Positions 51,738-59,293 of a stretch of DNA of 64,000 bases are shown piece by piece. Source of the DNA: W-Chloroflexi-9 sp045863195 (lineage in GTDB: Bacteria; Chloroflexota; Dehalococcoidia; UBA2979); contig BTUI01000002.1 of the NCBI GenBank assembly GCA_045863195.1, forward strand, positions 62,001-126,000, in the 5' to 3' direction. A program made the translations under genes and the position numbers. Within the stretch, counting starts at the first letter, position 1. Each line of letters begins with the position of its first letter. The notes below the pieces were generated by a model, which ran no database searches, was not told the origin of the DNA, and saw only the letters and a list, made by a program, of their open reading frames with translations.

Positions 51738-52294
51738 TAGTTCACCGAGGGGTCGGCGGGGTAGGTGCCGTAGATCGCGATGTCGCCGTGCTGACGGCGC
51801 AGCACGCGCTGCCAGAGGGCGCCGGGGTTGTTGGTGAACGGGTCGTCCGGCTCCGCGTCCACCACGAACCACGCGTCCTGTGCGATCTCACCTTCCAGCT
51901 GCCCGCCGCCCCAGCCCGCGTAGCCGTGGAAGACGCGCAGCGCCTGCACTGCCGGCCCTGCTTCCCGTACGTCCACGGCGAGGTTCACGAGGCCCACGTC
52001 GCCGGCCACCGGCGTCCACCACTCCAGCGCCGCCTCGTCGCGGACGCGCGCCAGGCCGAGGACGGAGTTCGGCTGCACCGGGCCGCCGATGAACAGCGCG
52101 GCGGGCGAGGAGACGAACTCCGCCCACGCCGGGGCGGCGTCCGCGGCGCGCGCCTCCTGCGCGCGGTTCAGCACCAGCCCGAACGCGCCGTTCTCGTCGT
52201 GGAAGCAGAGGAACACCACCGTCCGCGCGAAGTTCGGGTCCTCCAGCAGCGGTGTGGCGACGAGCAGCCGGCCGGCGAGCGAGGGTGGCGTCAT
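51737..52294 (-). CDS. YqgE/AlgH family protein
   Basis: Predicted 185 aa, usual length. The family is recognised from LAGRLLVATPLLEDPNFARTVVFL at the N-terminus, GAFGLVLNR, LFIGGPVQP, and RVFHGYAGWGGGQLEGEI. A conserved bacterial protein of uncertain role, often tied to regulatory or envelope functions. Divergent from the thioredoxin gene. Confidence 0.92.
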   Translation of the reverse strand: MTPPSLAGRLLVATPLLEDPNFARTVVFLCFHDENGAFGLVLNRAQEARAADAAPAWAEFVSSPAALFIGGPVQPNSVLGLARVRDEAALEWWTPVAGDVGLVNLAVDVREAGPAVQALRVFHGYAGWGGGQLEGEIAQDAWFVVDAEPDDPFTNNPGALWQRVLRRQHGDIAIYGTYPADPSVN

Positions 52295-52373
52295 GCGTCG
52301 ATCATCCTCGACCGGGGTGGGATCGGGCCAGCGCGCCGCGATACGCTGTCCGCTCGTGCGGAAGGGGAGACAC

Positions 52374-53216
52374 ATGGCCGGTGCCGGGGTGATCGAGGCG
52401 AACGACGCGACGTTCCGCGCGGAGGTGCTGGAGGCGTCCCTGCGGCAACCCGTGGTCGTGGACTTCTGGGCGCCGTGGTGCGGGCCCTGCCAGACCCTGG
52501 GCCCGATCATCGAGCGCGTCGCCGGCCAGCACCCCGGCGTGCGCCTGGTGAAGGTGAACGTGGACGAGAGTCCCGCCGTGGCGCAGGCGTTCGCGATCCA
52601 GAGCATCCCCGCCGTGATGGCGTTCCGCGACGGCAAGGTCGACTCCTCCTTCCTCGGCGCGATGCCGGAGCCGGACGTGCGGGCGTTCTTCGGCCGCCTC
52701 GCCCCGTCCGAGGCGGACGGGCTGGTGGAGGCGGCGGAGGCCGCCCTCGCCGCTGGCGACGTGGCGACCGCGCGCGCCCGGCTGGAGGCGTTGTTGCAGG
52801 GGGACCCCGGGAACGCGGACGCCTCCGCGGCGCTCGCCTCGATCCTGATCGACACGGGCGACCTCGCGGGCGCGGAGGCGGTGCTCGATCGCGCCGAGGC
52901 GACCCCGGCGGTGGCGGGACAGCGCGCGCGCATCGGGTTCGCGCGCGGCGCCGCCGGCGTGGACGTCGCCGGGATGACCGCGCGGGCCGCGGCGGACGAG
53001 GACGACATCGAGGCGCGGTACGCGCTCGGCTGCGTGGAAGCGGCGTCCGCCCGCTGGCGGGAGGCGCTGGAGCACTTCCTCGCCGTCGTCGCGCTCGACC
53101 GTGCGTACGCCTCGGACGGTGGTCGGCTACGTGCGCTGGACGTGTTCGACGTGCTCGGGTCGGAGCACCCGCTGACGGGCGAGTACCGGCGGCGGCTGAC
53201 GATGCTGCTGTTCTAG
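52374..53216 (+). CDS. thioredoxin-TPR protein (CnoX/YbbN-like)
   Basis: Predicted 280 aa. Thioredoxin domain (1-110) with WAPWCGPC (C36, C39), then a helical TPR-like region to the C-terminus, the domain order of YbbN/CnoX. The E. coli protein lacks one of the active-site cysteines; here both are present, so redox activity is retained. Likely a redox chaperone. GGGGAG precedes ATG 52374; TACGCT (52342-52347) is a -10 candidate. Confidence 0.88.
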   Translation: MAGAGVIEANDATFRAEVLEASLRQPVVVDFWAPWCGPCQTLGPIIERVAGQHPGVRLVKVNVDESPAVAQAFAIQSIPAVMAFRDGKVDSSFLGAMPEPDVRAFFGRLAPSEADGLVEAAEAALAAGDVATARARLEALLQGDPGNADASAALASILIDTGDLAGAEAVLDRAEATPAVAGQRARIGFARGAAGVDVAGMTARAAADEDDIEARYALGCVEAASARWREALEHFLAVVALDRAYASDGGRLRALDVFDVLGSEHPLTGEYRRRLTMLLF

Positions 53217-53249
53217 CGCGTCCTAGCGAGCGGGGCGCCTCGGTGCGAC

Positions 53250-53990
53250 TCAGGCGTGCGGGTGGCCGTGGAGCGACAGCGGCTCCAGGCCGTGCGCGAA
53301 GAGCAGCCCGGAGTCGTTGAGGACGTCCCGGCTCGGCCGGTCCGCGACCACGCGGCCCTGATCCAGCACCACCGTGCGCGGGAGCATGTCGGCGACCATC
53401 GCCAGGTCGTGCGTCGCGACGAGGATCGTGAGCGGCAGCCGCGCGAGCAGTTCGATCAGTTCGCGTCGCGACCGCGGGTCGAGGTTCGCGGTCGGCTCGT
53501 CCAGCGCGATCAGCGGCGTGCCCATCGACAGCACGGTGGCGATCGCGACGCGCTTCTTCTGCCCCAGGCTCAGGTGATGGGGCGCGCGCGCCTCGAACTC
53601 CTGCATCCCCACCGCGGCGAGCGCCTCACGCGCGCGCGAGAGGACCTCGTCGCGGGGGAGGCCCATGTGCAGCGGGCCGTAGGCGACGTCCTCCAGCACG
53701 GTCGGCGAGAAGAGCTGGTCGTCCGGGTTGGAGAAGAGCAGGCCGACCTTCGCGCGGACCGAACCGATCGTGCGTTCCGACAGCGTTTCGCCGAAGACCC
53801 GCACGCTTCCCGCGGAGGCGCGATGGATGCCGTTCAGGTTGAGGAGCAGCGTGGACTTGCCGGAGCCGTTCGGCCCCAGCAGCGCGATCTTCTCGCCCTG
53901 CTCCACACGCAGGGAGATGCCGTGGAGCGCCTTCGTCCCGTCCGGGTAGGCGTACTCCAGCCCGTCCACCTCCAGCGCCGCGTCCGTCAC
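53250..53990 (-). CDS. cbiO: nickel/cobalt ECF transporter ATPase
   Basis: Predicted 246 aa. Walker A LLGPNGSGKST, the ECF-type Q-loop VGLLFSNPDDQLFSPTV, signature LSLGQKKRVA, Walker B IALDEPTANLDP, H-switch THDLAMV. The FSNPDDQLF segment marks it as CbiO/NikO. Last gene of the ECF operon; GTG 53990 overlaps the CbiQ stop by 4 bases. cbi names are used by family; nickel is equally possible. Confidence 0.92.
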   Translation of the reverse strand: MTDAALEVDGLEYAYPDGTKALHGISLRVEQGEKIALLGPNGSGKSTLLLNLNGIHRASAGSVRVFGETLSERTIGSVRAKVGLLFSNPDDQLFSPTVLEDVAYGPLHMGLPRDEVLSRAREALAAVGMQEFEARAPHHLSLGQKKRVAIATVLSMGTPLIALDEPTANLDPRSRRELIELLARLPLTILVATHDLAMVADMLPRTVVLDQGRVVADRPSRDVLNDSGLLFAHGLEPLSLHGHPHA

Positions 53991-54775
53991 AGGCGCGCGC
54001 CGATCTGGACCGCCAGCGCGGTTGAGACGAAGGCGGCGGCGACGATCAGGTGCTCCGGCGGCAGCGGCGGGTCCGCCAGCGTCAGGTGCTCGCCCCGGTA
54101 GCCGCGCGCCTGCATCGCCGCGTAGACGCGCTCGCTGCGCTCGAGCGAGCGCACGAAGAGCGAGCCGGCCATGTGGCCGGTGACGTTCGCGCGCCAGCGG
54201 ATCGTGCCGCCGCCGCGCAGGCCGGGCAGCCGCGCGCTGCGGCTATCGCGCGCGCGCAGCATGCGCTGCGCTTCCTCGCCGATGACGAAGAAGTAGCGAT
54301 AGGTGAACGACACGGTGGTCACGAGGAGCCTCGGCACGCGCATCCAGCGGAGCGCGCGCAGGATCTCCACCACCGGCGTGCTGGACACCAGCACCACCGC
54401 GACGACCACGGAGAGCCACGACTTGCCGAGGATCGTGAGCACGGCCAGCACGCCGTCCTCGCTCGCGGTCCAGCCGAGCAACGGCAGCGTGAACACGGTC
54501 TCGCCGGGGCGGGTGAACATCAGCGGCACGGCGGCGAGCACGAACGGCAACGCGAGGAAGGTGCGGCGCAGCACGAACCACGGCCCGAGGCGGGAGGCGA
54601 GGACGAGCGCGGCCACGGGCAGCGCGAGCAGGAAGAGCGCGCTCCAGTCCGCCTCGCGCGTGGCGCTGATCGCGAGGATGTACGCGAACGCCGCCGGCAC
54701 CTTCGCGCGGGCGTCCGTGTGGTGCAGCACGCTGTCGCGCGCGGAGTAGCGGTCGACGATGCCGGCGACGCTCAT
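53987..54775 (-). CDS. cbiQ: ECF transporter T component
   Basis: Predicted 262 aa, five or six helices. Two Ala-Arg-Gly-type coupling motifs are visible: MLRARDSR and AMQARGYRGEH, the second matching the canonical ARG signature that binds the ATPase. ATG 54775 is the start; a longer frame upstream overlaps the PDGLE gene. Confidence 0.9.
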   Translation of the reverse strand: MSVAGIVDRYSARDSVLHHTDARAKVPAAFAYILAISATREADWSALFLLALPVAALVLASRLGPWFVLRRTFLALPFVLAAVPLMFTRPGETVFTLPLLGWTASEDGVLAVLTILGKSWLSVVVAVVLVSSTPVVEILRALRWMRVPRLLVTTVSFTYRYFFVIGEEAQRMLRARDSRSARLPGLRGGGTIRWRANVTGHMAGSLFVRSLERSERVYAAMQARGYRGEHLTLADPPLPPEHLIVAAAFVSTALAVQIGARL

Positions 54776-54797
54776 GTGGCGCGCGGATTGGTGGCGG

Positions 54798-55106
54798 TCA
54801 TCGTGGCCCGCCGGTCGGGGCGCGGCGGCGGCGCAAGAGCACGCCCGCGCCATAGGTGAGGCCGCCGACGATCAGCACGCCGACGACCCCGGCGAGGGCC
54901 GTGGAGATCTGCTCGTTCTCGACGCCGGGAATGGTGTAGTCGGGGAGGATCTCGTAGCCCGGGTCCTTCGCGGTGTGGATGAACTCCTGGTCCTCCGCCA
55001 CCCGCTCCAGGCCGTCCGGGTCGCCGGATGCGAGCCAGGCGGATGACACGGCGACCACGAGGGCGATCGCCAGCCCGGCAACGATCATCGAACGGGTACG
55101 GGTCAT
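54798..55106 (-). CDS. PDGLE-domain protein, CbiN/NikN-like
   Basis: Predicted 102 aa. N-terminal helix, then SGDPDGLERVAEDQEF, the PDGLE signature, and a C-terminal helix. Such proteins accompany CbiM/NikM as accessory N components for Ni2+/Co2+ uptake. The gap to the CbiM gene is 16 bp, consistent with one operon. Confidence 0.9.
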   Translation of the reverse strand: MTRTRSMIVAGLAIALVVAVSSAWLASGDPDGLERVAEDQEFIHTAKDPGYEILPDYTIPGVENEQISTALAGVVGVLIVGGLTYGAGVLLRRRRAPTGGPR

Positions 55107-55122
55107 CGGTCTCTCCTCGTCG

Positions 55123-55815
55123 CTAGTGCGCGGCGGCGCGCTGCGGGAGCAGGTCGGGCCGGGCGCTGGCGACGAACGCGAGCGCGGCGGCCGTGATCAG
55201 CCCCTCACCGATGCCGATGAGCGCGTGGACGCCCACCATCGCCGGCATCACCACCTCGAACGGCGAGGTCCCGGAGGCGGCGAGTTGCAGCGCGGTGGCG
55301 ATGGCGGACGCCTCCACCGACAGCCAGGCGGCGACGAACGCGACGGCGAGGAGCCCCGCACCGGAGCCGGCGAACGGCTTCGTGGCGCGGTACAGCGCCG
55401 CGCCGATGAACGCGGTGATCACGCCCATGTTCAGGATGTTCGCGCCGAGGACGGCGATCCCGCCGTCCTGGAACAGCACCGCCTGGAGCCCGACGACGGC
55501 GGTCATCACAATGATCGCCGCCCACGGCCCGAGCAGGATCGCGGCCAGCGCGCCGCCGAGCATGTGGCCGGACGTGCCGCCCGCCACCGGGAAGTTCATC
55601 ATCTGCGCCGCGAAGATGAACGCGGCCATCACGCCCATCAGGGGGACGGCGCGCTCGTTCAGATCACGGTCTGCCATCCGCACGGCGACGCCGATCGCGA
55701 TGATGGCGCCCGCCCATCCGAGGGCGGCGATCGGGGAGGAAAGGAAGCCGTCCGGGATGTGCAGGGCGGGGCCGGCGGCCTCGATCCCCACGGGCGGCGT
55801 GATGCTGAGGGTCAC
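55123..55815 (-). CDS. cbiM: nickel/cobalt ECF substrate-binding component
   Basis: Predicted 230 aa, six or seven helices. HIPDGFLS carries the metal-binding His (H19), with NFPVAGGTSGHMLGGALAA in the middle. In most NikM/CbiM this His is residue 2 and the free N-terminus is a ligand; here 17 residues precede it, so either they are removed or the site differs. GTG 55815 has AAGGAG upstream and overlaps the Fur gene stop by 4 bases. Confidence 0.92.
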   Translation of the reverse strand: MTLSITPPVGIEAAGPALHIPDGFLSSPIAALGWAGAIIAIGVAVRMADRDLNERAVPLMGVMAAFIFAAQMMNFPVAGGTSGHMLGGALAAILLGPWAAIIVMTAVVGLQAVLFQDGGIAVLGANILNMGVITAFIGAALYRATKPFAGSGAGLLAVAFVAAWLSVEASAIATALQLAASGTSPFEVVMPAMVGVHALIGIGEGLITAAALAFVASARPDLLPQRAAAH

Positions 55816-56261
55816 CGTGCGGCTCCTTCTCGTTCCTCGCGGCACCCGGCGCACCGTCCGCGGAGGGCCAGGTGGCGGATCGATACGTCGAACCCCGCGG
55901 CCTGGCGGACCTCGCGTTGGAGTGTCCGCACCGAGGTGAGGGCGACCTCTGACTCATGGCCGCAGACATCGCAGGTCAGGTGGTGGTGGTCGGAGTCATC
56001 CGACCACTCGAAGCGCATCTCCGACTGCGGCGAGCGGACGCCGTGCACCAGCCCCGCCGCCTCCAGCGATTCGAGCGCCCGGTAGACGGTGGAGCGGGCG
56101 ACCGCCTCGCCGTCCGGCTCCTCCCGGAGCCGCGCGAGCACCTCGTCCGCCGTGCGGTGGCCGCCCGCATGGCGGAGCGCGACCGCCACGGCTGAGCGCG
56201 GCGAGGTACGCCGCAGGCCGGCGTCGCGGATGGCTCGGTCGGTGTCAGCGCTGCAGCACAT
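55812..56261 (-). CDS. Fur-family metalloregulator, Nur/Zur-like
   Basis: Predicted 149 aa. Winged helix (RTSPRSAVAVALRHAGGHRTADEVLARL, then VARSTVYRALESLEAAGLV), metal site WSDDSDHHHLTCDVCGHESEV and a second C-x2-C (CAGC) giving a structural zinc site. First gene of the ECF operon, so most likely a nickel (Nur) sensor controlling it; Zur or PerR cannot be ruled out. A 16-bp inverted repeat lies 14 bp upstream of the start. Confidence 0.88.
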   Translation of the reverse strand: MCCSADTDRAIRDAGLRRTSPRSAVAVALRHAGGHRTADEVLARLREEPDGEAVARSTVYRALESLEAAGLVHGVRSPQSEMRFEWSDDSDHHHLTCDVCGHESEVALTSVRTLQREVRQAAGFDVSIRHLALRGRCAGCREEREGAAR

Positions 56262-56274
56262 CCGGGCTTCCCTC

Positions 56275-56300
56275 TTGCGATTCGTCGCAACAGGAGACTA
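56275..56300 (-). promoter_or_regulatory. Fur-type operator TTGCGA-TTCG-TCGCAA and -10 box
   Basis: Perfect 6-4-6 inverted repeat at 56275-56290, overlapping the expected transcription start of the regulator operon; -10 candidate TAGTCT on the minus strand (56300-56295). The TTGC...GCAA halves resemble Nur/Zur sites. Confidence 0.65.
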
Positions 56301-56408
56301 CGCGGGTCGTCAAGGTCGGATCATCATGGCGCGGTTGCGAGGGGGGCGGAGGGGCCGGAGACTGGAAGTGCGGCGATGCTGAGGCGATGCTGAAGGGACG
56401 GCGAGCGG

Positions 56409-57755
56409 ATGTCCTCAATCCTCGAGACCTACGTGGCGATGCACCCGGGCTCGAAGACGCTCGCCGACCAGGCCGCCACCGTCTTCCCCTCCGGCGTCAC
56501 GCACGATGCGCGCGCGTTCTCGCCGTTTCCCGTGTACGTGCAGCGCGCCCAGGGTCCGCGCAAGTGGGACGTGGACGGCAACGAATACGTGGACTTCATC
56601 GGCGGCCACGGCGCGCTGCTGCTGGGCCACAACCGGCCGGAGGTGATGGCGGCGGCGCGCGCCGCGATGGAGCGCGGGACGCACTTCGGTTCCAGCCACG
56701 ACCTGGAGATCCAGTGGGGCCAGCAAGTGATCCAGATGGTCCCCTGCGCGGAGCGCGTACGCTTCACCGCCTCCGGCACGGAGTCCACGATGATGGCGCT
56801 GCGCCTGGCGCGCGCCTACACCGGCCGTGAGCGCGTGGTGAAGTTCGTGGAGCACTTCCACGGCTGGAACGACCAGCTGGTCGGCCGCCTGATCGATGAG
56901 GACGAGCATCCTCACTCCGTGGGCGTCCCGGATTCGATCTACGAGAACCTGACGGTGCTGCCCGCCGGTGATGTCGCGGCGCTGGAGGCGGTGCTGGCGG
57001 CGCGCGACACCGCCGCGGTCATCCTCGAACCCACCGGGGCGCACTGGGGCACGCACCCGCTGCGGCCGGAGTTCCTGCGCGCTATCCGCCGGCTGACGGC
57101 GGAGACCGGCGCGCTGATGATCATGGATGAGGTCATCACCGGCTTCCGCATGGCGCCCGGCGGGGCCTCCGAGCGGTACGACGTGCTGCCGGACCTGACG
57201 ACGCTGGCGAAGATCCTCGCCGGTGGCCTCCCCGGTGGCGCCGTCGCGGGGCGCGCGGAGATCGTCGATTTCATCGAGATGCGCGATGGCGACGTGGAGT
57301 GGAACACGCGCCGCCGGATCTCCCACCAGGGCACCTTCAACGCCAACCCCGTCTCCGCCGCGGCGGGCCTCACCGCGCTCCGGCTGATCGCGGAAGGCGA
57401 TCACTGCGCCACGGCGGACGCGACGACCGAGGCGCTGGTCCGCAGCCTCAACGACCTCTTCGCGAGCGAGTCCGTGCCGGGCTCCGCCTACGCGGTGTCG
57501 AGCATGTGGCACGTCAACCTCGGCTTCGACGTACCGCGCCCGTCCGGCATCGAGTGGGAGTCGGAGGCGGACGCCCCGGGCATCGCCCCGGCGCTGGTGC
57601 GGCCGCTCCGTTGGGCGCTCTACAACCACGGCGTCGACCTGATGGGGAACGGCGGCATGGTCTCCAGCAGCCACGGCGAGCGCGAAGTTGCGGACACCGT
57701 GCGTGCGTTCCGCGCGGCGATCGGCGACCTGCGCGCGGAGGGGCTCCTCGGCTAG
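56409..57755 (+). CDS. class III aminotransferase, glutamate-1-semialdehyde-aminomutase-like
   Basis: Predicted 448 aa. PLP fold type I: FTASGTESTMMALRLARAYTGR, HFHGWND, IMDEVITGFRMAPGG and LTTLAKILAGGLPGGAVAGR with the PLP Lys. The order and phrases match HemL-like members, but the context contains no haem genes, and several relatives are amine/beta-amino-acid transaminases, so I do not name it hemL. Confidence 0.87.
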   Translation: MSSILETYVAMHPGSKTLADQAATVFPSGVTHDARAFSPFPVYVQRAQGPRKWDVDGNEYVDFIGGHGALLLGHNRPEVMAAARAAMERGTHFGSSHDLEIQWGQQVIQMVPCAERVRFTASGTESTMMALRLARAYTGRERVVKFVEHFHGWNDQLVGRLIDEDEHPHSVGVPDSIYENLTVLPAGDVAALEAVLAARDTAAVILEPTGAHWGTHPLRPEFLRAIRRLTAETGALMIMDEVITGFRMAPGGASERYDVLPDLTTLAKILAGGLPGGAVAGRAEIVDFIEMRDGDVEWNTRRRISHQGTFNANPVSAAAGLTALRLIAEGDHCATADATTEALVRSLNDLFASESVPGSAYAVSSMWHVNLGFDVPRPSGIEWESEADAPGIAPALVRPLRWALYNHGVDLMGNGGMVSSSHGEREVADTVRAFRAAIGDLRAEGLLG

Positions 57756-57863
57756 TCCGAGTTCGAAACCGCGCGAACCTCGCGTCTCCTCGCACGATCC
57801 GGTGAGGTTCACGGGCTATCACGCATGTTCGTCCCTGTGGATAACTCGGGGGACGCATGGGTG

Positions 57864-57891
57864 TTGCCACGCGTGCTCTGGCTGACATACT
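57864..57891 (+). promoter_or_regulatory. promoter of leaderless 3D-domain gene
   Basis: TTGCCA (57864-57869), 16-bp spacer, CATACT (57886-57891), 6 nt before GTG 57898. No Shine-Dalgarno. The same -35/-10 style (TTGCCG-N17-CATGAT) occurs at the XRE gene. Confidence 0.55.
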
Positions 57892-57897
57892 CCGGGC

Positions 57898-58605
57898 GTG
57901 CGGGGGAAATTCATCCGTGCCGTGCGGCAGTCAATGCTGCGTGGCGCACTCGTTGCGGTTGCCGGTTTCGGTCTGTCGCTGGCCCTGGGGGCGGGCGGCT
58001 TCTGGTTGGCCGGCACGACCCCGACTGCGATGGCGAGCGCGATCATCGGCGAGACGCCGGAGCCGGACGCGCACCCGACCGAACTACAGGCATCCGCGCT
58101 CCCCACGCGCACCGTCGTGGAGGAGGCCGTCTCCGTCGTTCTGGTGAACCAGCAGGCACTGCTGGCGAGCCGGCTGGAGGGTGACGCGTCCGCGCCGGTC
58201 ATCGCGGTGCCCGTGCCGGCTGCCGGTGCGGCGACCGCTGCGGTCGCAGCGGTGGAGGAGGCCGAGGCGCCCGACCTCGCGCCCGGGGACCGCGTGACGG
58301 CAACGCTTTCGTTCTACTACTGCCAGGAGGGCGTGCTGGGACTGCACCCCGGCGACGGCGGTGGGTTCTGCGGCATCATGCGTGACGGTTCCGTGGTCTA
58401 CCCCGGGGCGGCGGCCTGCGACTACAAGTACCTCGGCCAGCAGTTCCGCATCATCGGGGACCCGCTGGACCGCGTGTATCGCTGCGCGGACACGGGCAGC
58501 GCGGTGCATGGACTGCACCGCGACGTGTGGTTCCACGACAGTGACGAGGGCTGGGACTGGCAGCACGCGCTGGGCCAGTCCGTGGTCATCGAGATCCTGC
58601 CGTAA
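57898..58605 (+). CDS. secreted 3D/DPBB-domain protein
   Basis: Predicted 235 aa. N-terminal signal-anchor (about 16-38), a variable Ala/Val linker, and a C-terminal double-psi beta-barrel of about 100 residues beginning ATLSFYYCQEG, with GDGGGFCGIM, ACDYKYLGQQFRI, VYRCADTG and HRDVWFHDSDEGW. The aspartate-containing barrel resembles the 3D domain of lytic and cell-wall proteins; four Cys suggest disulfides. GTG 57898 is leaderless (box at 57886-57891). Confidence 0.75.
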   Translation: MRGKFIRAVRQSMLRGALVAVAGFGLSLALGAGGFWLAGTTPTAMASAIIGETPEPDAHPTELQASALPTRTVVEEAVSVVLVNQQALLASRLEGDASAPVIAVPVPAAGAATAAVAAVEEAEAPDLAPGDRVTATLSFYYCQEGVLGLHPGDGGGFCGIMRDGSVVYPGAAACDYKYLGQQFRIIGDPLDRVYRCADTGSAVHGLHRDVWFHDSDEGWDWQHALGQSVVIEILP

Positions 58606-58676
58606 GGGCCCGGATCCCCAGTATTTCCTAGCAAGAGAACCTTCATCGGATCTTCACGTGCGGGCCCATTTTGGGG

Positions 58677-58729
58677 TTGCCGTTGGCGTCAACGTACGTC
58701 ATGATCGTTTGTGCAGAGACGCACAAACG
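58677..58729 (+). promoter_or_regulatory. XRE gene promoter with autoregulatory inverted repeat
   Basis: TTGCCG (58677-58682), 17-bp spacer, CATGAT (58700-58705). A perfect 9-bp inverted repeat CGTTTGTGC-AGAGAC-GCACAAACG (58706-58729) covers the predicted start site near 58712. The inner TTTGTGC-N6-GCACAA is repeated at the cox promoter (39142-39160). Confidence 0.7.
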
Positions 58730-58805
58730 GTGCCGGGGCATGACACCGGCATGGCTCGCTCCCACCCACCAGCAGTCCACGGGCTCGGCAGGCCCACCAG
58801 CAGAA

Positions 58806-59141
58806 ATGGACGACATGACGACGACGACAGACGGCACCCGCCGGGAGATGCGGTCGGACATCGGCCAGCGGATCCGCGAGTGGCGCCTCCGCCGCGAGAT
58901 GTCTCAGGCGGACGTGGCACGGCACGCGGGGATCACCCAGGCGTCCCTCTCCAACTACGAGAACGGCAAGCGCGACATGCCGCTGTCCACCCTCATCGGT
59001 GTGGCAGGCGCGCTGAACGTCTCGCTCGGTGACCTGCTCGACCTCCCGGAGGTCATCGTGGTGCGCGACTCTCTGCTCGGGCGTGCGGTCGAGCAGCTCC
59101 AGACGCGCGTCCCGGTGGGCGCCGCGGAGGCCGCGTTCTAG
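58806..59141 (+). CDS. XRE-family helix-turn-helix regulator
   Basis: Predicted 111 aa from ATG 58806. HTH_3 domain: DIGQRIREWRLRREMSQADVARHAG, then ITQASLSNYENGKRDMPLSTL and VSLGDLL, full XRE type, with a short variable tail and no ligand domain. Start uncertain: ATG 58740, 58806 and 58815 are all in frame and none has a strong Shine-Dalgarno. Flanked by a promoter bearing a perfect inverted repeat, so autoregulation is likely. Confidence 0.85.
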   Translation: MDDMTTTTDGTRREMRSDIGQRIREWRLRREMSQADVARHAGITQASLSNYENGKRDMPLSTLIGVAGALNVSLGDLLDLPEVIVVRDSLLGRAVEQLQTRVPVGAAEAAF

Positions 59142-59166
59142 CGAGCCTGACGGCGAGTGATTCCTG

Positions 59167-59200
59167 AGGACGGCCTCCGCAGCAATGCGGGGGCCGTCCT
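59167..59200 (+). terminator. terminator hairpin with GCAA tetraloop
   Basis: 15-bp stem, 59167-59181 pairing with 59186-59200 (one G-U pair), loop GCAA, 25 nt after the XRE stop. Same loop as the katG terminator; no T-run. Confidence 0.65.
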
Positions 59201-59259
59201 GCTTCTGCGCGCTCGTCACGCGCTCGGAGCCCAACCCGCAGGCGTTGCTCGCGCGCGCG

Positions 59260-59265
59260 TATACT
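59260..59265 (+). promoter_or_regulatory. -10 box of the MoxR-VWA operon
   Basis: TATACT, near-consensus, about 28 nt before the TTG start at 59294. The leader contains GAGGGGGC as Shine-Dalgarno. No good -35 at the expected distance. Confidence 0.5.
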
Positions 59266-59293
59266 CACGGCGCACATCGCGAGGGGGCTTACG

